Assembly: GCA_031423015.1 (NCBI GenBank)
Contig: JANPER010000134.1
Span: 1 to 64,000 of the forward strand
Direction of reading: 5' to 3'
Source: DATGPD01 sp031423015
Lineage (GTDB): Bacteria; Planctomycetota; UBA1135; UBA2386
Length of the DNA stretch: 64,000 nt
The notes under the pieces are model-generated. The model did not search any database, was not told the DNA's origin, and was given only the letters and a program-made list of their open reading frames with translations. Shown one piece after another: positions 1 to 6,757 of the stretch (position 1 is the stretch's first letter; every line of letters begins with the position of its first letter). The position numbers and the translations under genes were made by a program.

Positions 1-1
1 C

Positions 2-202
2 TGCGCGTGCTGCTGCCGTTGCCGAGATCACGACAGGCTGATCGGCTGGCGACTGCCCGGCGAACCTCAGCCGCGATCACGCCACGGTGGCGTTTCGATG
101 CAGAATCTCGCCGCTGCACACGCTCACCGGAAGGACACGAGGTACTCGTATGGCGGCTGGCGCGAGCGTGTAGTTCTAGTCAGCGGAACCGAGGTAACAT
201 GA
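2..202 (+). CDS. possible 3' end of an unknown gene (partial)
   Basis: This frame is open from the left edge of the window to a TGA at 200-202, one base before the next start codon at 204. The readable C-terminus ends in WRERVVLVSGTEVT. The tight spacing to the next gene is what an operon would show, but an open frame of about 66 codons in GC-rich DNA is weak evidence. A second frame is also open over the same stretch. No family is recognised. If it is real, the RBS of the next gene (GAGG at 191-194) lies inside its last codons. Confidence 0.22.
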   Translation, partial: CACCCRCRDHDRLIGWRLPGEPQPRSRHGGVSMQNLAAAHAHRKDTRYSYGGWRERVVLVSGTEVT

Positions 203-203
203 A

Positions 204-481
204 ATGATCATTGGCACGACCCTTCTCAAAGGCGTGACGGTCTACACTCCGTGGTTTCCGAGGGAAGGAAACGCAGCGACCTTCGCTCTCGACATGATCG
301 GGATATCTGGAGCCACCGTGACGGTGAGCATCATGCACAAGGACTACGAGGATGACGACTCTGCCGAGGCGGGTCAAGCGACCTGAAGGAGCTGGTGCGG
401 TTCAAGTACGTCGTGACCGGCACCAACAATTACGACTGGATTCACTTCCGCATGCTGCCACCAGCCTGGGAGAACAACTAA
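204..481 (+). pseudogene. small hypothetical gene interrupted by a frameshift
   Basis: An ATG at 204 follows a GAGG box (191-194). The frame encodes about 60 plausible residues, starting MIIGTTLLKGVTVYTPWFPR, and hits TGA at 384-386. From about 380 the -1 frame carries equally plausible coding sequence (DLKELVRFKYVVTGTNNYDW ...) that ends at TAA 479-481, eight bases before the ATG of the next gene. The natural reading is one gene of about 92 residues broken by a single-base indel between roughly 355 and 382, or a sequencing error there. Programmed frameshifting is possible, but no slippery heptamer was seen. No family recognised. Base composition and position group it with the two genes downstream. 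Confidence 0.5.
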
Positions 482-489
482 GGTGACTC

Positions 490-1515
490 ATGGACGGCTT
501 CGGCTTCCTTCCTGACGGCTGGTTCGGCTTTGACGGACCGGCCACAGCGACGCTCGAGAGGCCAGGTTTGCCGAAGCGGCCGAAGAGAATCGGCAGCGGC
601 GCTCGCGCATCGCGAGGTAGTTGCGGCGCGAGCGGCACACGCGTTCCCGCCGGGGATTTCGGCTTCACGGACACCCACAGCCTGGACGTGCGATCGGATG
701 TCTGGGTCAACAAGGGCGCTGCAGGCAAGTGCGGGTGCGGTGGAGAGTGCCTGGACGATTCATGTGGGTGTGCCGGGTGCAGAAGGAAAGCGCCTGCCCA
801 CCAGGGCCCAGGCGTTGGAATGATGGGCGGCTATGGCGGCCTGCCACGGGTGAATCGGGCGCTGGGTCTGAACGGTGGCCGAGCCGTCGTCGAGTCGAGC
901 AGCCTCGCATCGCGTTCAACTTCAGCGATACTACTTGCCGTAAGAGATTTGTACCGGCAGCATAAGTTCGAACTTGTCCACGGAAGCCGCCCATTCTCTA
1001 AAGAACAAACCCAGTGGCTTCTGGCTGCCGCAAGACAGACGCTGCCAGGCGCGCGTGTTGGCAAACCGAGAGCGGATGATTTGCAGAATGTAAAAGAGTG
1101 GGTCAACCTTCTAGTGACCAATCCGCAGTTGGCGTACGGAGAACTGATGCAGATGCTGGGTGTATTGAGTAACCCAAATCAGCTCTTGGGGCGGGCTGGG
1201 GCATTGTGTCTGCAAGATTCGGGATGGTTTACTGGCTGGAAATGCGACCCGGGTACGTGCGATGATTCATGTCGCGCGCGTGGCCATCTTCGCGGCAAGT
1301 GTAGGCTGCAAGGGCTCAATCTCCCGGAGTTGCCACACCCCGGATGTATGTGCCTATGTGACAAGAACTATTCATGGTGGGAGTGGGCGCTGGGCTTAGC
1401 GGCGGTGGCGGTCGTCGTGGTAGTACTGACTGTGGCGACGCCAGGCGTACCCGATGAAGCCTTAGTAGTGGCAGCGGCGTCGTTACTGTTAACTACGAGG
1501 ATAGACTACGAGTAG
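490..1515 (+). CDS. Cys-rich membrane-anchored protein with a defensin-like motif
   Basis: A 341-residue protein of unrecognised family. The start ATG lies 8 nt after the previous stop with an AAGGTGA box. Seen in the sequence: a Gly/Arg-rich N-terminus; a first Cys cluster (C81, C83, C87, C92, C94, C97, in CGCGGEC...CGCAGC); a helical middle (about 140-235); a second Cys cluster (C240, C252, C257, C261, C271, C286, C288, C290); then a membrane segment at about 297-318. The second cluster follows C-x3-C-x9-C-x14-C-x-C with a G-K-C step before the fourth Cys, which resembles the cysteine-stabilised alpha-beta (CS-alpha-beta) pattern of arthropod defensins. No classical signal peptide is seen; the single C-terminal membrane segment suggests tail anchoring or an export route of another kind. 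Codon and base use is less GC-rich than neighbours, hinting at transfer. Function unknown. Confidence 0.6.
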   Translation: MDGFGFLPDGWFGFDGPATATLERPGLPKRPKRIGSGARASRGSCGASGTRVPAGDFGFTDTHSLDVRSDVWVNKGAAGKCGCGGECLDDSCGCAGCRRKAPAHQGPGVGMMGGYGGLPRVNRALGLNGGRAVVESSSLASRSTSAILLAVRDLYRQHKFELVHGSRPFSKEQTQWLLAAARQTLPGARVGKPRADDLQNVKEWVNLLVTNPQLAYGELMQMLGVLSNPNQLLGRAGALCLQDSGWFTGWKCDPGTCDDSCRARGHLRGKCRLQGLNLPELPHPGCMCLCDKNYSWWEWALGLAAVAVVVVVLTVATPGVPDEALVVAAASLLLTTRIDYE

Positions 1516-1528
1516 GAGGCATAAAGCA

Positions 1529-1867
1529 GTGCGGAAGCCAAAGTCGAAATCCAGAGAGGCTCCTCCCGGGAGTATTGTTGTGGGATTCGACCCACAACGC
1601 CGTGTATTAGGACTGCATAGCAAAGACAAGAAATTCAGGCTGTTAGTGTCCTTAGATGTTGAGAGTGGGAAGTGTGACATTTCGCTTGCGGTCGGGAAAC
1701 GCTGGATTAACTGTACTGGAAACAAGGAGACTGGGGAACTCGAGCTGCAAGCTAGTCGAGGCGTACGCTGTGCTGCGATGGGAAAGATAGGGCAGTTGCT
1801 GGGGGTGGTTGAGATTGGGACACATGGGTTCCGAAGCGTGAAGACTGTCGTTATCAGGAGATCGTGA
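1529..1867 (+). CDS. hypothetical protein, 112 residues
   Basis: Starts at GTG 1529 with a strong GGAGG box at 1514-1518, placed right after the stop of the Cys-rich gene, so the two are probably co-transcribed. The protein is basic at the N-terminus (MRKPKSKSREAP), then alternates short hydrophobic strands with charged turns, suggesting a small beta-rich soluble domain. No signal peptide or membrane segment is visible and no family is recognised. Base composition is clearly less GC-rich than the chromosome around it and ends abruptly near 1870, so this gene, the Cys-rich gene and the frameshifted small gene look like one acquired block. A partner or immunity role to the membrane protein is conceivable but only by position. 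Confidence 0.5.
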   Translation: MRKPKSKSREAPPGSIVVGFDPQRRVLGLHSKDKKFRLLVSLDVESGKCDISLAVGKRWINCTGNKETGELELQASRGVRCAAMGKIGQLLGVVEIGTHGFRSVKTVVIRRS

Positions 1868-2000
1868 GTGTGATGGTGAATGGGGGCTCGACAGTGATAG
1901 GTTCAGCTCTCGCAGGACGATACGGCGATCGCCGGTGCAGCCGAGCCGCTGAGTCGCCTGCCTGTCGCTCCGCGCCTTCCTGCGCGCTAACGTCGCCCCG

Positions 2001-3239
2001 GTGACGCGCATCCTGCTCGATGACCTTGGCTCGGCCCGCACCGAGACTCTGACGGCCTACCAGCGACGCGGCGGCTATCAGGCCTTGCAGCGCGCCGTCC
2101 AGTCGCTGACCCCGGCCGACGTGGTGCGCGAGATCGAGGTGTCTCTGCTGCGCGGCCGCGGCGGCGCGGCGTTCCCCACCGCGAAGAAATGGAGCCTGGC
2201 GGCAGCGCAGACCGCCGCGCGCAAGTTCGTGGTCGGCAACGGCGGCGAGCACGAGCCGAGCTCCGACAAGGACAAGGTGCTGGTCGAGCGGCATCCGCAC
2301 GCGGTGCTCGAGGGCATGGCGCTGTGCGCGTTCGCCACCGGCGCGCGCGAGGGCGTGCTCTACCTGATCGAGGACATGGCGCCGCAGATCGCCGCGGCGG
2401 AGCATGCCCTCGACGAAGCGCGCGCTGCCGGCTGGCTCGGCGCGCGCGGGTCTGGCGCGTCGTTCGCCTTCGACGTGCGCATCCATCGCGCGCCCACGAC
2501 GTACGTGGCCGGTGAGGAGACCGCCGCGCTCGATTCGATCGAAGGTGGCCCGGGTAAGCCGCGCAAGAAGCCGCCGTATCCCGGCGAGGCCGGCCTGCAC
2601 GGCATGCCGACCACGGTCAACAACGTGGAGACGCTGGCGCACGTGCCGTGGATCGTGCGCGAGGGCGGCGCGGCGTTCGCCGCCATCGGCACGGCGCAGA
2701 GCAAGGGCACGCTGCTGTTCACGCTCGGTCGCGAGGTGCGCAACCCCGGCGTGTACGAGCTGCCGTTTGGCTCGACCTACCGGCAGTTGATCGAGCAGTG
2801 CGGCGGCGGCATCAGGAGCGGCGCGCGCGTGCGCGCGGTGCTGCCGGCGATGAGCTGTGGCTTTCTTGCGGCTGAACACCTCGACGTGCCCATCGCCTAC
2901 GAGACTCTGAAGCCGCTCGGCAGTAGTCCGGGGTGCGGCGGCGTGCGGATCGTGGTCGATGGCGACGACCCGTTGGCGCTTGTGCTGTCGATCGCTGAGT
3001 TCTTCATGGCCGAGCAGTGCGGCCAGTGCCCGCCGTGCCGCATGGAGACCAACCAAATCGTGCACGTGCTGAAGGGCGTGCTGGCCGGCAAGGGTGCTGG
3101 CTACGACGACAAGCTGCGCAAGCTGGCCGCGTTCTGCCGCGGCAAGGGCTATTGCTCGCTGATCGAGATGGCCGCGGCGCCGGTGTTGAGCGCGCTGACG
3201 GTGTTCGCCGACGACTTCAAGCGGCGCGCTGGCGCGTAG
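2001..3239 (+). CDS. nuoF: NADH-quinone oxidoreductase subunit F-like (51 kDa) flavoprotein
   Basis: Encodes 412 residues of the NuoF/HoxF family, which binds NADH and FMN and passes electrons to an Fe-S cluster. Visible signatures: the FMN loop GRGGAAFP (near residue 50), GNGGEHEPSSDKD in place of the usual NADESEPGTFKDR, YVAGEETAALDSIEG, PTTVNNVETLAHVP, and the 4Fe-4S motif CGQCPPC with C340, C343 and C346 plus C385 as likely fourth ligand. Length is close to the usual 420-440. Start is GTG at 2001. No other nuo genes flank it; the downstream gene converges. It may serve complex I encoded elsewhere, or a NAD-linked hydrogenase or formate dehydrogenase; the sequence alone does not separate these. 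The family call is safe, the partner is not. Confidence 0.85.
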   Translation: MTRILLDDLGSARTETLTAYQRRGGYQALQRAVQSLTPADVVREIEVSLLRGRGGAAFPTAKKWSLAAAQTAARKFVVGNGGEHEPSSDKDKVLVERHPHAVLEGMALCAFATGAREGVLYLIEDMAPQIAAAEHALDEARAAGWLGARGSGASFAFDVRIHRAPTTYVAGEETAALDSIEGGPGKPRKKPPYPGEAGLHGMPTTVNNVETLAHVPWIVREGGAAFAAIGTAQSKGTLLFTLGREVRNPGVYELPFGSTYRQLIEQCGGGIRSGARVRAVLPAMSCGFLAAEHLDVPIAYETLKPLGSSPGCGGVRIVVDGDDPLALVLSIAEFFMAEQCGQCPPCRMETNQIVHVLKGVLAGKGAGYDDKLRKLAAFCRGKGYCSLIEMAAAPVLSALTVFADDFKRRAGA

Positions 3240-3259
3240 CGAGAGCTGCGTCGCCAGGT

Positions 3260-4468
3260 CTATTGGAAGCGGACTTCGATCCCGTCGCTGGTGCAGAACA
3301 GTGGGTTCCTCGTCCTGGTGCTCGGACCGAGCGCGATGCCTTGCACGAGGAGTGAGCTGCCGCTGACGTCCAATGGAATCGGCACGGTCACGCTGAGGCG
3401 GTTGCTCAACGACGCGGTGATCGCCAACACGACCGGTCGGCCATGGCCGACGAACAGCTCGGGGAACGACGGGCTGGGGCTGACGGGCACGAGGTCGAGC
3501 ACCAACCCGGCCGTGACGTTGTTGTAGGTCCAGTTGGGGGTGATCTCTTCGAGGCGAAGGTTGCCGCCGACGGGGACGTCGATCCGCGCGCAGGGCAACA
3601 GACTCGTTCCGGTGCCCGCGCGCAGCACCAGGTCGTCGCCCGAGCCTGGAAAGCGCCGCAGACGGCGTTCGGCCACGAGGTCGGCGTAGCCCCGCATGTC
3701 GTTCCACATCTGCGCCGTGAAGCCATTGCCGATGAAGTGTCGGCCGATCGGCGTCTGCTGGGTGAACTCGGGGTTCAGACCGCACAGTGCGTCCTGCCAG
3801 AGCGCTGTGTAGATCGTCATGCCCGCGACCAACGTGATGGGCTGACGGGGGTGACTCAAGTCGCTCACGTAGAGCGAAGGACTGAACGCCAGCGCGGCCA
3901 TAGCCTCACCGACGCGGGCGAGACGCGCCGTGCCAGGTCCGAACGCTTGGTTGATGTCGTCGACGGCAAGTTGATAGCTGACGCGCACCTCGTTCTGCAT
4001 CGCCATCGGGTTAGCGAACGCGCCGGGATAGAACGTGTGGCCATAGGCGCGCGCCCAGGTTTGGTAGAGCACGGCCTTGGCGGCGGGGCTGTGCGCCCGC
4101 ACGTTCTGCACGATCCCCAGGGCGGCGGCGCGGAACGTCGTCGGGTTGCCGAGGTGCGTGGCTTCGGTCGACATCCCCTGAATCACCACATAATCCCAGA
4201 ACTCGCCCACGGGCAGCGAGGTGGTGATCGCAGCGACCTGCGCTGGATCAGTGAAGTGGAACGTCAGGTTCATTCCGCCAGCCAAGCGCGGCACGATGCG
4301 CGGCGTTGCTTGACCGGCGGCGCTGGCGATCACGCCGACCATGGCGGGGACCGAGGCGTTGTCGGCTGAATAGCTGTTGCCGTAGAACAACAGATTGAGC
4401 GGTCGCTGCGCGGCGAGCGAACCTGAGAGCGCGAGCGCCGCGAGGAGTACGCGACGAAGAGTAGGCAT
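3260..4468 (-). CDS. secreted SGNH/GDSL-like hydrolase
   Basis: About 402 residues, starting at ATG 4468 rather than the TTG six bases upstream, because a -10-like box sits at 4480-4485. A signal peptide is clear (MPTLRRVLLAALALSGSLAA, then Gln). SGNH marks: GNS near residues 30-32 after a hydrophobic strand (LLFYGNSYS), a VVIQGMS strand, and DLSHPRQP near residue 203 providing the Asp-x-x-His pair. The N-terminal two thirds resembles DUF4886-type SGNH proteins, esterases or carbohydrate deacetylases acting outside the cytoplasm. The last 110 residues form a beta-rich module (VPIPLDVSGSSLLVQGIALG) that recurs in other secreted proteins of this window. Converges with the nuoF-like gene 20 bp away. 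Confidence 0.7.
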   Translation of the reverse strand: MPTLRRVLLAALALSGSLAAQRPLNLLFYGNSYSADNASVPAMVGVIASAAGQATPRIVPRLAGGMNLTFHFTDPAQVAAITTSLPVGEFWDYVVIQGMSTEATHLGNPTTFRAAALGIVQNVRAHSPAAKAVLYQTWARAYGHTFYPGAFANPMAMQNEVRVSYQLAVDDINQAFGPGTARLARVGEAMAALAFSPSLYVSDLSHPRQPITLVAGMTIYTALWQDALCGLNPEFTQQTPIGRHFIGNGFTAQMWNDMRGYADLVAERRLRRFPGSGDDLVLRAGTGTSLLPCARIDVPVGGNLRLEEITPNWTYNNVTAGLVLDLVPVSPSPSFPELFVGHGRPVVLAITASLSNRLSVTVPIPLDVSGSSLLVQGIALGPSTRTRNPLFCTSDGIEVRFQ

Positions 4469-4479
4469 GGGCAACGGCG

Positions 4480-4485
4480 AGCATA
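4480..4485 (-). promoter_or_regulatory. -10-like box TATGCT, 11 nt before start
   Basis: TATGCT on the minus strand lies 11 nt upstream of the ATG at 4468, so transcription would begin within a few bases of the start codon. No Shine-Dalgarno sequence fits between. It is one of nine similar cases in this window. A matching -35 box was not found. Confidence 0.35.
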
Positions 4486-4571
4486 TCAGCGGCGCTGCTG
4501 CCGGCTAAGGCCTGGGCCGCCGTTCGCGGCCGGCGCCATGGCACCGCCCGCGCCGTCACATCAGGCAGTCG

Positions 4572-5915
4572 TCAGCGGCCGTTGCCGCTCGCCGGCTCGC
4601 TCTGATTCACCAACCGCAGCAGGTGATACAGGCGCTCCGGCGTGAAGTTGCCGTGCGGGCTGGTGATCGCCCAATCGGTCAGGCGATCCATCGAGTGCGC
4701 GCCGCGCTGGCCTTCGCGCAGCGTCTGCACGAAGAACGGCTCATTGAGCAGCGTGGCGTCGACGCTCTGCGTGTCGAGGCTGTGCACCGCGAACCACAGG
4801 TGCTCGTGCTGCGGGCTCTCGTCGTCGTCGACCGAACTCTCGAAGCCCAGCTTGACGGTGAAGGTCCACTCCTCGTGCGCCGCAAACCGCCGGTGCAGGT
4901 CGACGAACTTGGCGAGCTTCTCCTTCGCCAGCCGACTGGCGCGCTCTGCCTCGCTGTCCGACACGTAGTAGATCGGGTTTCTCTCGAGCGTGGGGACGCA
5001 CGACGACAGGCCAACGTAGCGCCGCCGCTTCACCCCCTGCGCCGGCACGAACAGCACCCCGGCGGGGCCGACGTGGGTGTCGTCGCGGTCGGGCTGGGTG
5101 CCGAGGTGACCCTCGGGCAGCCGATCGATCGCGAACTCCCAGGGGATCCAAACCAGCTCCAGGTTCTCGCCCACGATGAACACCTCGTCGGCTTCGGGGA
5201 CACCCAGCTCCAAAAACTGAGCGCCCACCTGCGTCACGAAGTCGACGATTACGTCGACCTGGTGCTCGGGCACCGCGAGCGCCTCCAACTCGACGCAGCC
5301 GGCGCGGCGCAGGCCATGCGTGTGCACCCAACACAGCTTGCCCTCATCGTCGGACTCGGGATACACGGTGAGCACGCTGAACAAGGTCTCGAACGAGGGA
5401 GGCACTTCCGACTGGGCGGCATCGAGTGCCCAAGCGCCGGCGTGCACCCGGTAGCTCGCCTCGTCGTAGATGGAGACCATCGACGGACAGACCGCGCACA
5501 GCAGCTTGATGACGATGTGGAAGTCTTCGGTCGCGCGGTCGCCGAACGCGCCGCACACGCCGATGCGCCAGCGCGAGTCGATGCTCTCCTGGCGTTCGGC
5601 CTCGGTGAAGCCATCCCACTCCAGGTGGTCGTCGGCCAAGGGCTCGGCCGGGGCGATGAAAACCCGCAGCCACCAGGGGTCGTCGGCGTCGTGCAGGCGA
5701 ATGGCGACCTCGAACTCCCAATGCGCGTCGCGAGCGAACTGGCGCTGCTCGGCGGACTGGACGTCATCGATGTGCAGGCCCGGGCAGGCGCGCATGCGGG
5801 CCTCGGCATCGGCCGCGGCGAGGTAGCCGGCACGGTTGGGCAGGTAGGCGAAGACCGGCCAGCCCTCAACGTTCTCGCCATCGAGCAGCTCGGCGTATTT
5901 GGGAGGCAGCTCCAT
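4572..5915 (-). CDS. DUF2314/DUF4026-like cytoplasmic protein
   Basis: About 447 residues from ATG 5915 (MELPPKYAELLDGENVEGWP); the open frame extends further upstream but that part is low-complexity and lacks an RBS. No signal peptide or membrane segment is seen. The protein is acidic. The C-terminal 90 residues (EHLWFAVHSLD ... LNEPFFVQTLREG ... MDRLTDWAI) match the pattern of the YegJ-like DUF2314 domain, and the preceding part fits the DUF4026 family in which DUF2314 is the C-terminal unit. The biochemical role of these families is not established. The gene stands alone between a convergent-looking secreted hydrolase and infA, which is transcribed divergently from it. Confidence 0.55.
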   Translation of the reverse strand: MELPPKYAELLDGENVEGWPVFAYLPNRAGYLAAADAEARMRACPGLHIDDVQSAEQRQFARDAHWEFEVAIRLHDADDPWWLRVFIAPAEPLADDHLEWDGFTEAERQESIDSRWRIGVCGAFGDRATEDFHIVIKLLCAVCPSMVSIYDEASYRVHAGAWALDAAQSEVPPSFETLFSVLTVYPESDDEGKLCWVHTHGLRRAGCVELEALAVPEHQVDVIVDFVTQVGAQFLELGVPEADEVFIVGENLELVWIPWEFAIDRLPEGHLGTQPDRDDTHVGPAGVLFVPAQGVKRRRYVGLSSCVPTLERNPIYYVSDSEAERASRLAKEKLAKFVDLHRRFAAHEEWTFTVKLGFESSVDDDESPQHEHLWFAVHSLDTQSVDATLLNEPFFVQTLREGQRGAHSMDRLTDWAITSPHGNFTPERLYHLLRLVNQSEPASGNGR

Positions 5916-6091
5916 CGGTTGGCGGGCACTGTAGCGCCTGCTGGGCCGGGTGACAGGGGACGCGCCAACCCAGTTGGCCGCGGGCACCGAGCAACCGATG
6001 GTTGCGCTTCGCGGCTCGCTTCCCGGTTCGCTTCCCGCCCGTGGCAAGCAGCCGGCAAGCGCGTCCGGGCTAGCCCTCCCGGGTCAACTGC

Positions 6092-6119
6092 TTGCACCTG
6101 AGAGGGCCGCGCCTACACT
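6092..6119 (+). promoter_or_regulatory. sigma-70-type promoter for infA
   Basis: TTGCAC at 6092-6097 and TACACT at 6114-6119 are separated by 16 nt, close to the housekeeping consensus. The infA start codon lies about 130 nt downstream, leaving a leader of that length. Confidence 0.5.
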
Positions 6120-6251
6120 CCCGCGTCCTTGCGTCGCGCGCACGAAGCCTGGCATTCGCCGGGTTCGGCACAGCCTCCGGGATCTGCGCCGCCGGGCAAG
6201 GATCGCCGCGTGGTCGACCCGGCGCGTCATCAGCCAGTTCACGAGGACCGA

Positions 6252-6470
6252 GTGCCCAAAGAAGAAGCGATTGTCTTGGAAGGCAAGGTGATTGAGAACC
6301 TGCCCAACGCCATGTTTCGGGTCGAGACCGAGAACGGTCACCAGATCCTGGCGCACGTGTCCGGCAAGATGCGCAAGTTCTACATCCGCATCCTGCCCGG
6401 CGACCGGGTGACGGTGGAAGTGTCGCCCTACGACCTCACCCGCGGCCGCATCACCTACCGCGGCAAGTAG
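6252..6470 (+). CDS. infA: translation initiation factor IF-1
   Basis: A 72-residue S1/OB-fold protein that binds the ribosomal A site during initiation. The sequence is highly conserved: ENGHQILAHVSGKMRKFYIR, ILPGDRVTVEVSPYDLTRGR, ITYRGK. The start is GTG at 6252 (PKEEAIVLEGKV...), chosen because IF-1 proteins begin M-x-K-E-x and because GAGGA lies at 6243-6247; a longer frame upstream is not IF-1-like. It is a monocistronic gene here, without the ribosomal-protein neighbours common elsewhere. The next gene is separated by about 280 bp carrying a riboswitch-like leader. Confidence 0.95.
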   Translation: MPKEEAIVLEGKVIENLPNAMFRVETENGHQILAHVSGKMRKFYIRILPGDRVTVEVSPYDLTRGRITYRGK

Positions 6471-6567
6471 CCGCGCGGTCGCCGCTCGCGCGCGTGCACG
6501 GCGTGCGCCGTTCGAAGCCGTGCGAGTTGCCCCTTGACGGTGCCCTGGGCGCTCGCTACTAGTTCCG

Positions 6568-6668
6568 TCGCCATCAAGAGCCCCGAAGCAATTCGGGCGG
6601 CAACCGAGCCACGCTGAGCGTGGACGCGGTGCCGAGCTTGCCTGATCCGTAGGGACAGGCAGCGATGG
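6568..6668 (+). promoter_or_regulatory. SAM-I-clan-like riboswitch (compact P2)
   Basis: The leader of the methionine operon shows the SAM-I order of elements. P1 pairs CCATC (6571-6575) with GATGG (6664-6668). AAGAG follows at 6576-6580. P2 is CCCGAA/TTCGGG (6582-6587/6592-6597) closed by a GCAA tetraloop. Next come CGGCAACC (6598-6605), P3 CCACGC/GCGTGG (6609-6614/6618-6623), GGTGCC (6628-6633) and P4 TGCCTG/CAGGCA (6639-6644/6656-6661). AAGAG, GGCAACC and GGTGC are hallmark conserved sequences of the SAM-I clan, which senses S-adenosylmethionine. The kink-turn and pseudoknot loop usual in P2 of SAM-I are absent, so it may be a SAM-I/IV-type variant. A further hairpin GCCGAC/GTCGGC follows at 6670-6685. 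The downstream genes make homocysteine precursors, which fits. Confidence 0.7.
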
Positions 6669-6731
6669 GGCCGACTCACGTCGGCAAACGCGCGTTGCAC
6701 GTGCAGCGCGCCCCGCGCTGAGCGACTCACG

Positions 6732-6757
6732 ATGGCATGGACGTTAGGCCATGCCAT
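6732..6757 (+). promoter_or_regulatory. hairpin enclosing the start codon of the methionine operon
   Basis: ATGGCATGG (6732-6740) and CCATGCCAT (6749-6757) form a perfect 9-bp stem with the 8-nt loop ACGTTAGG. The ATG of the first gene (6751-6753) lies in the 3' arm. Folding would block initiation, so this is a plausible translational expression platform for the riboswitch upstream. No separate anti-sequestering strand was worked out. Confidence 0.5.

Noticed and set aside
384..413. TGA at 384-386 as a third selenocysteine codon
   Set aside because: The same frame meets another stop after nine codons, whereas the -1 frame gives a sensible protein end; a frameshift explains it better.
1854..3785. 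643-codon open frame on the minus strand over the nuoF-like gene
   Set aside because: Arg/Ala/His-rich antisense shadow of a clearly recognisable gene; typical of GC-rich DNA.
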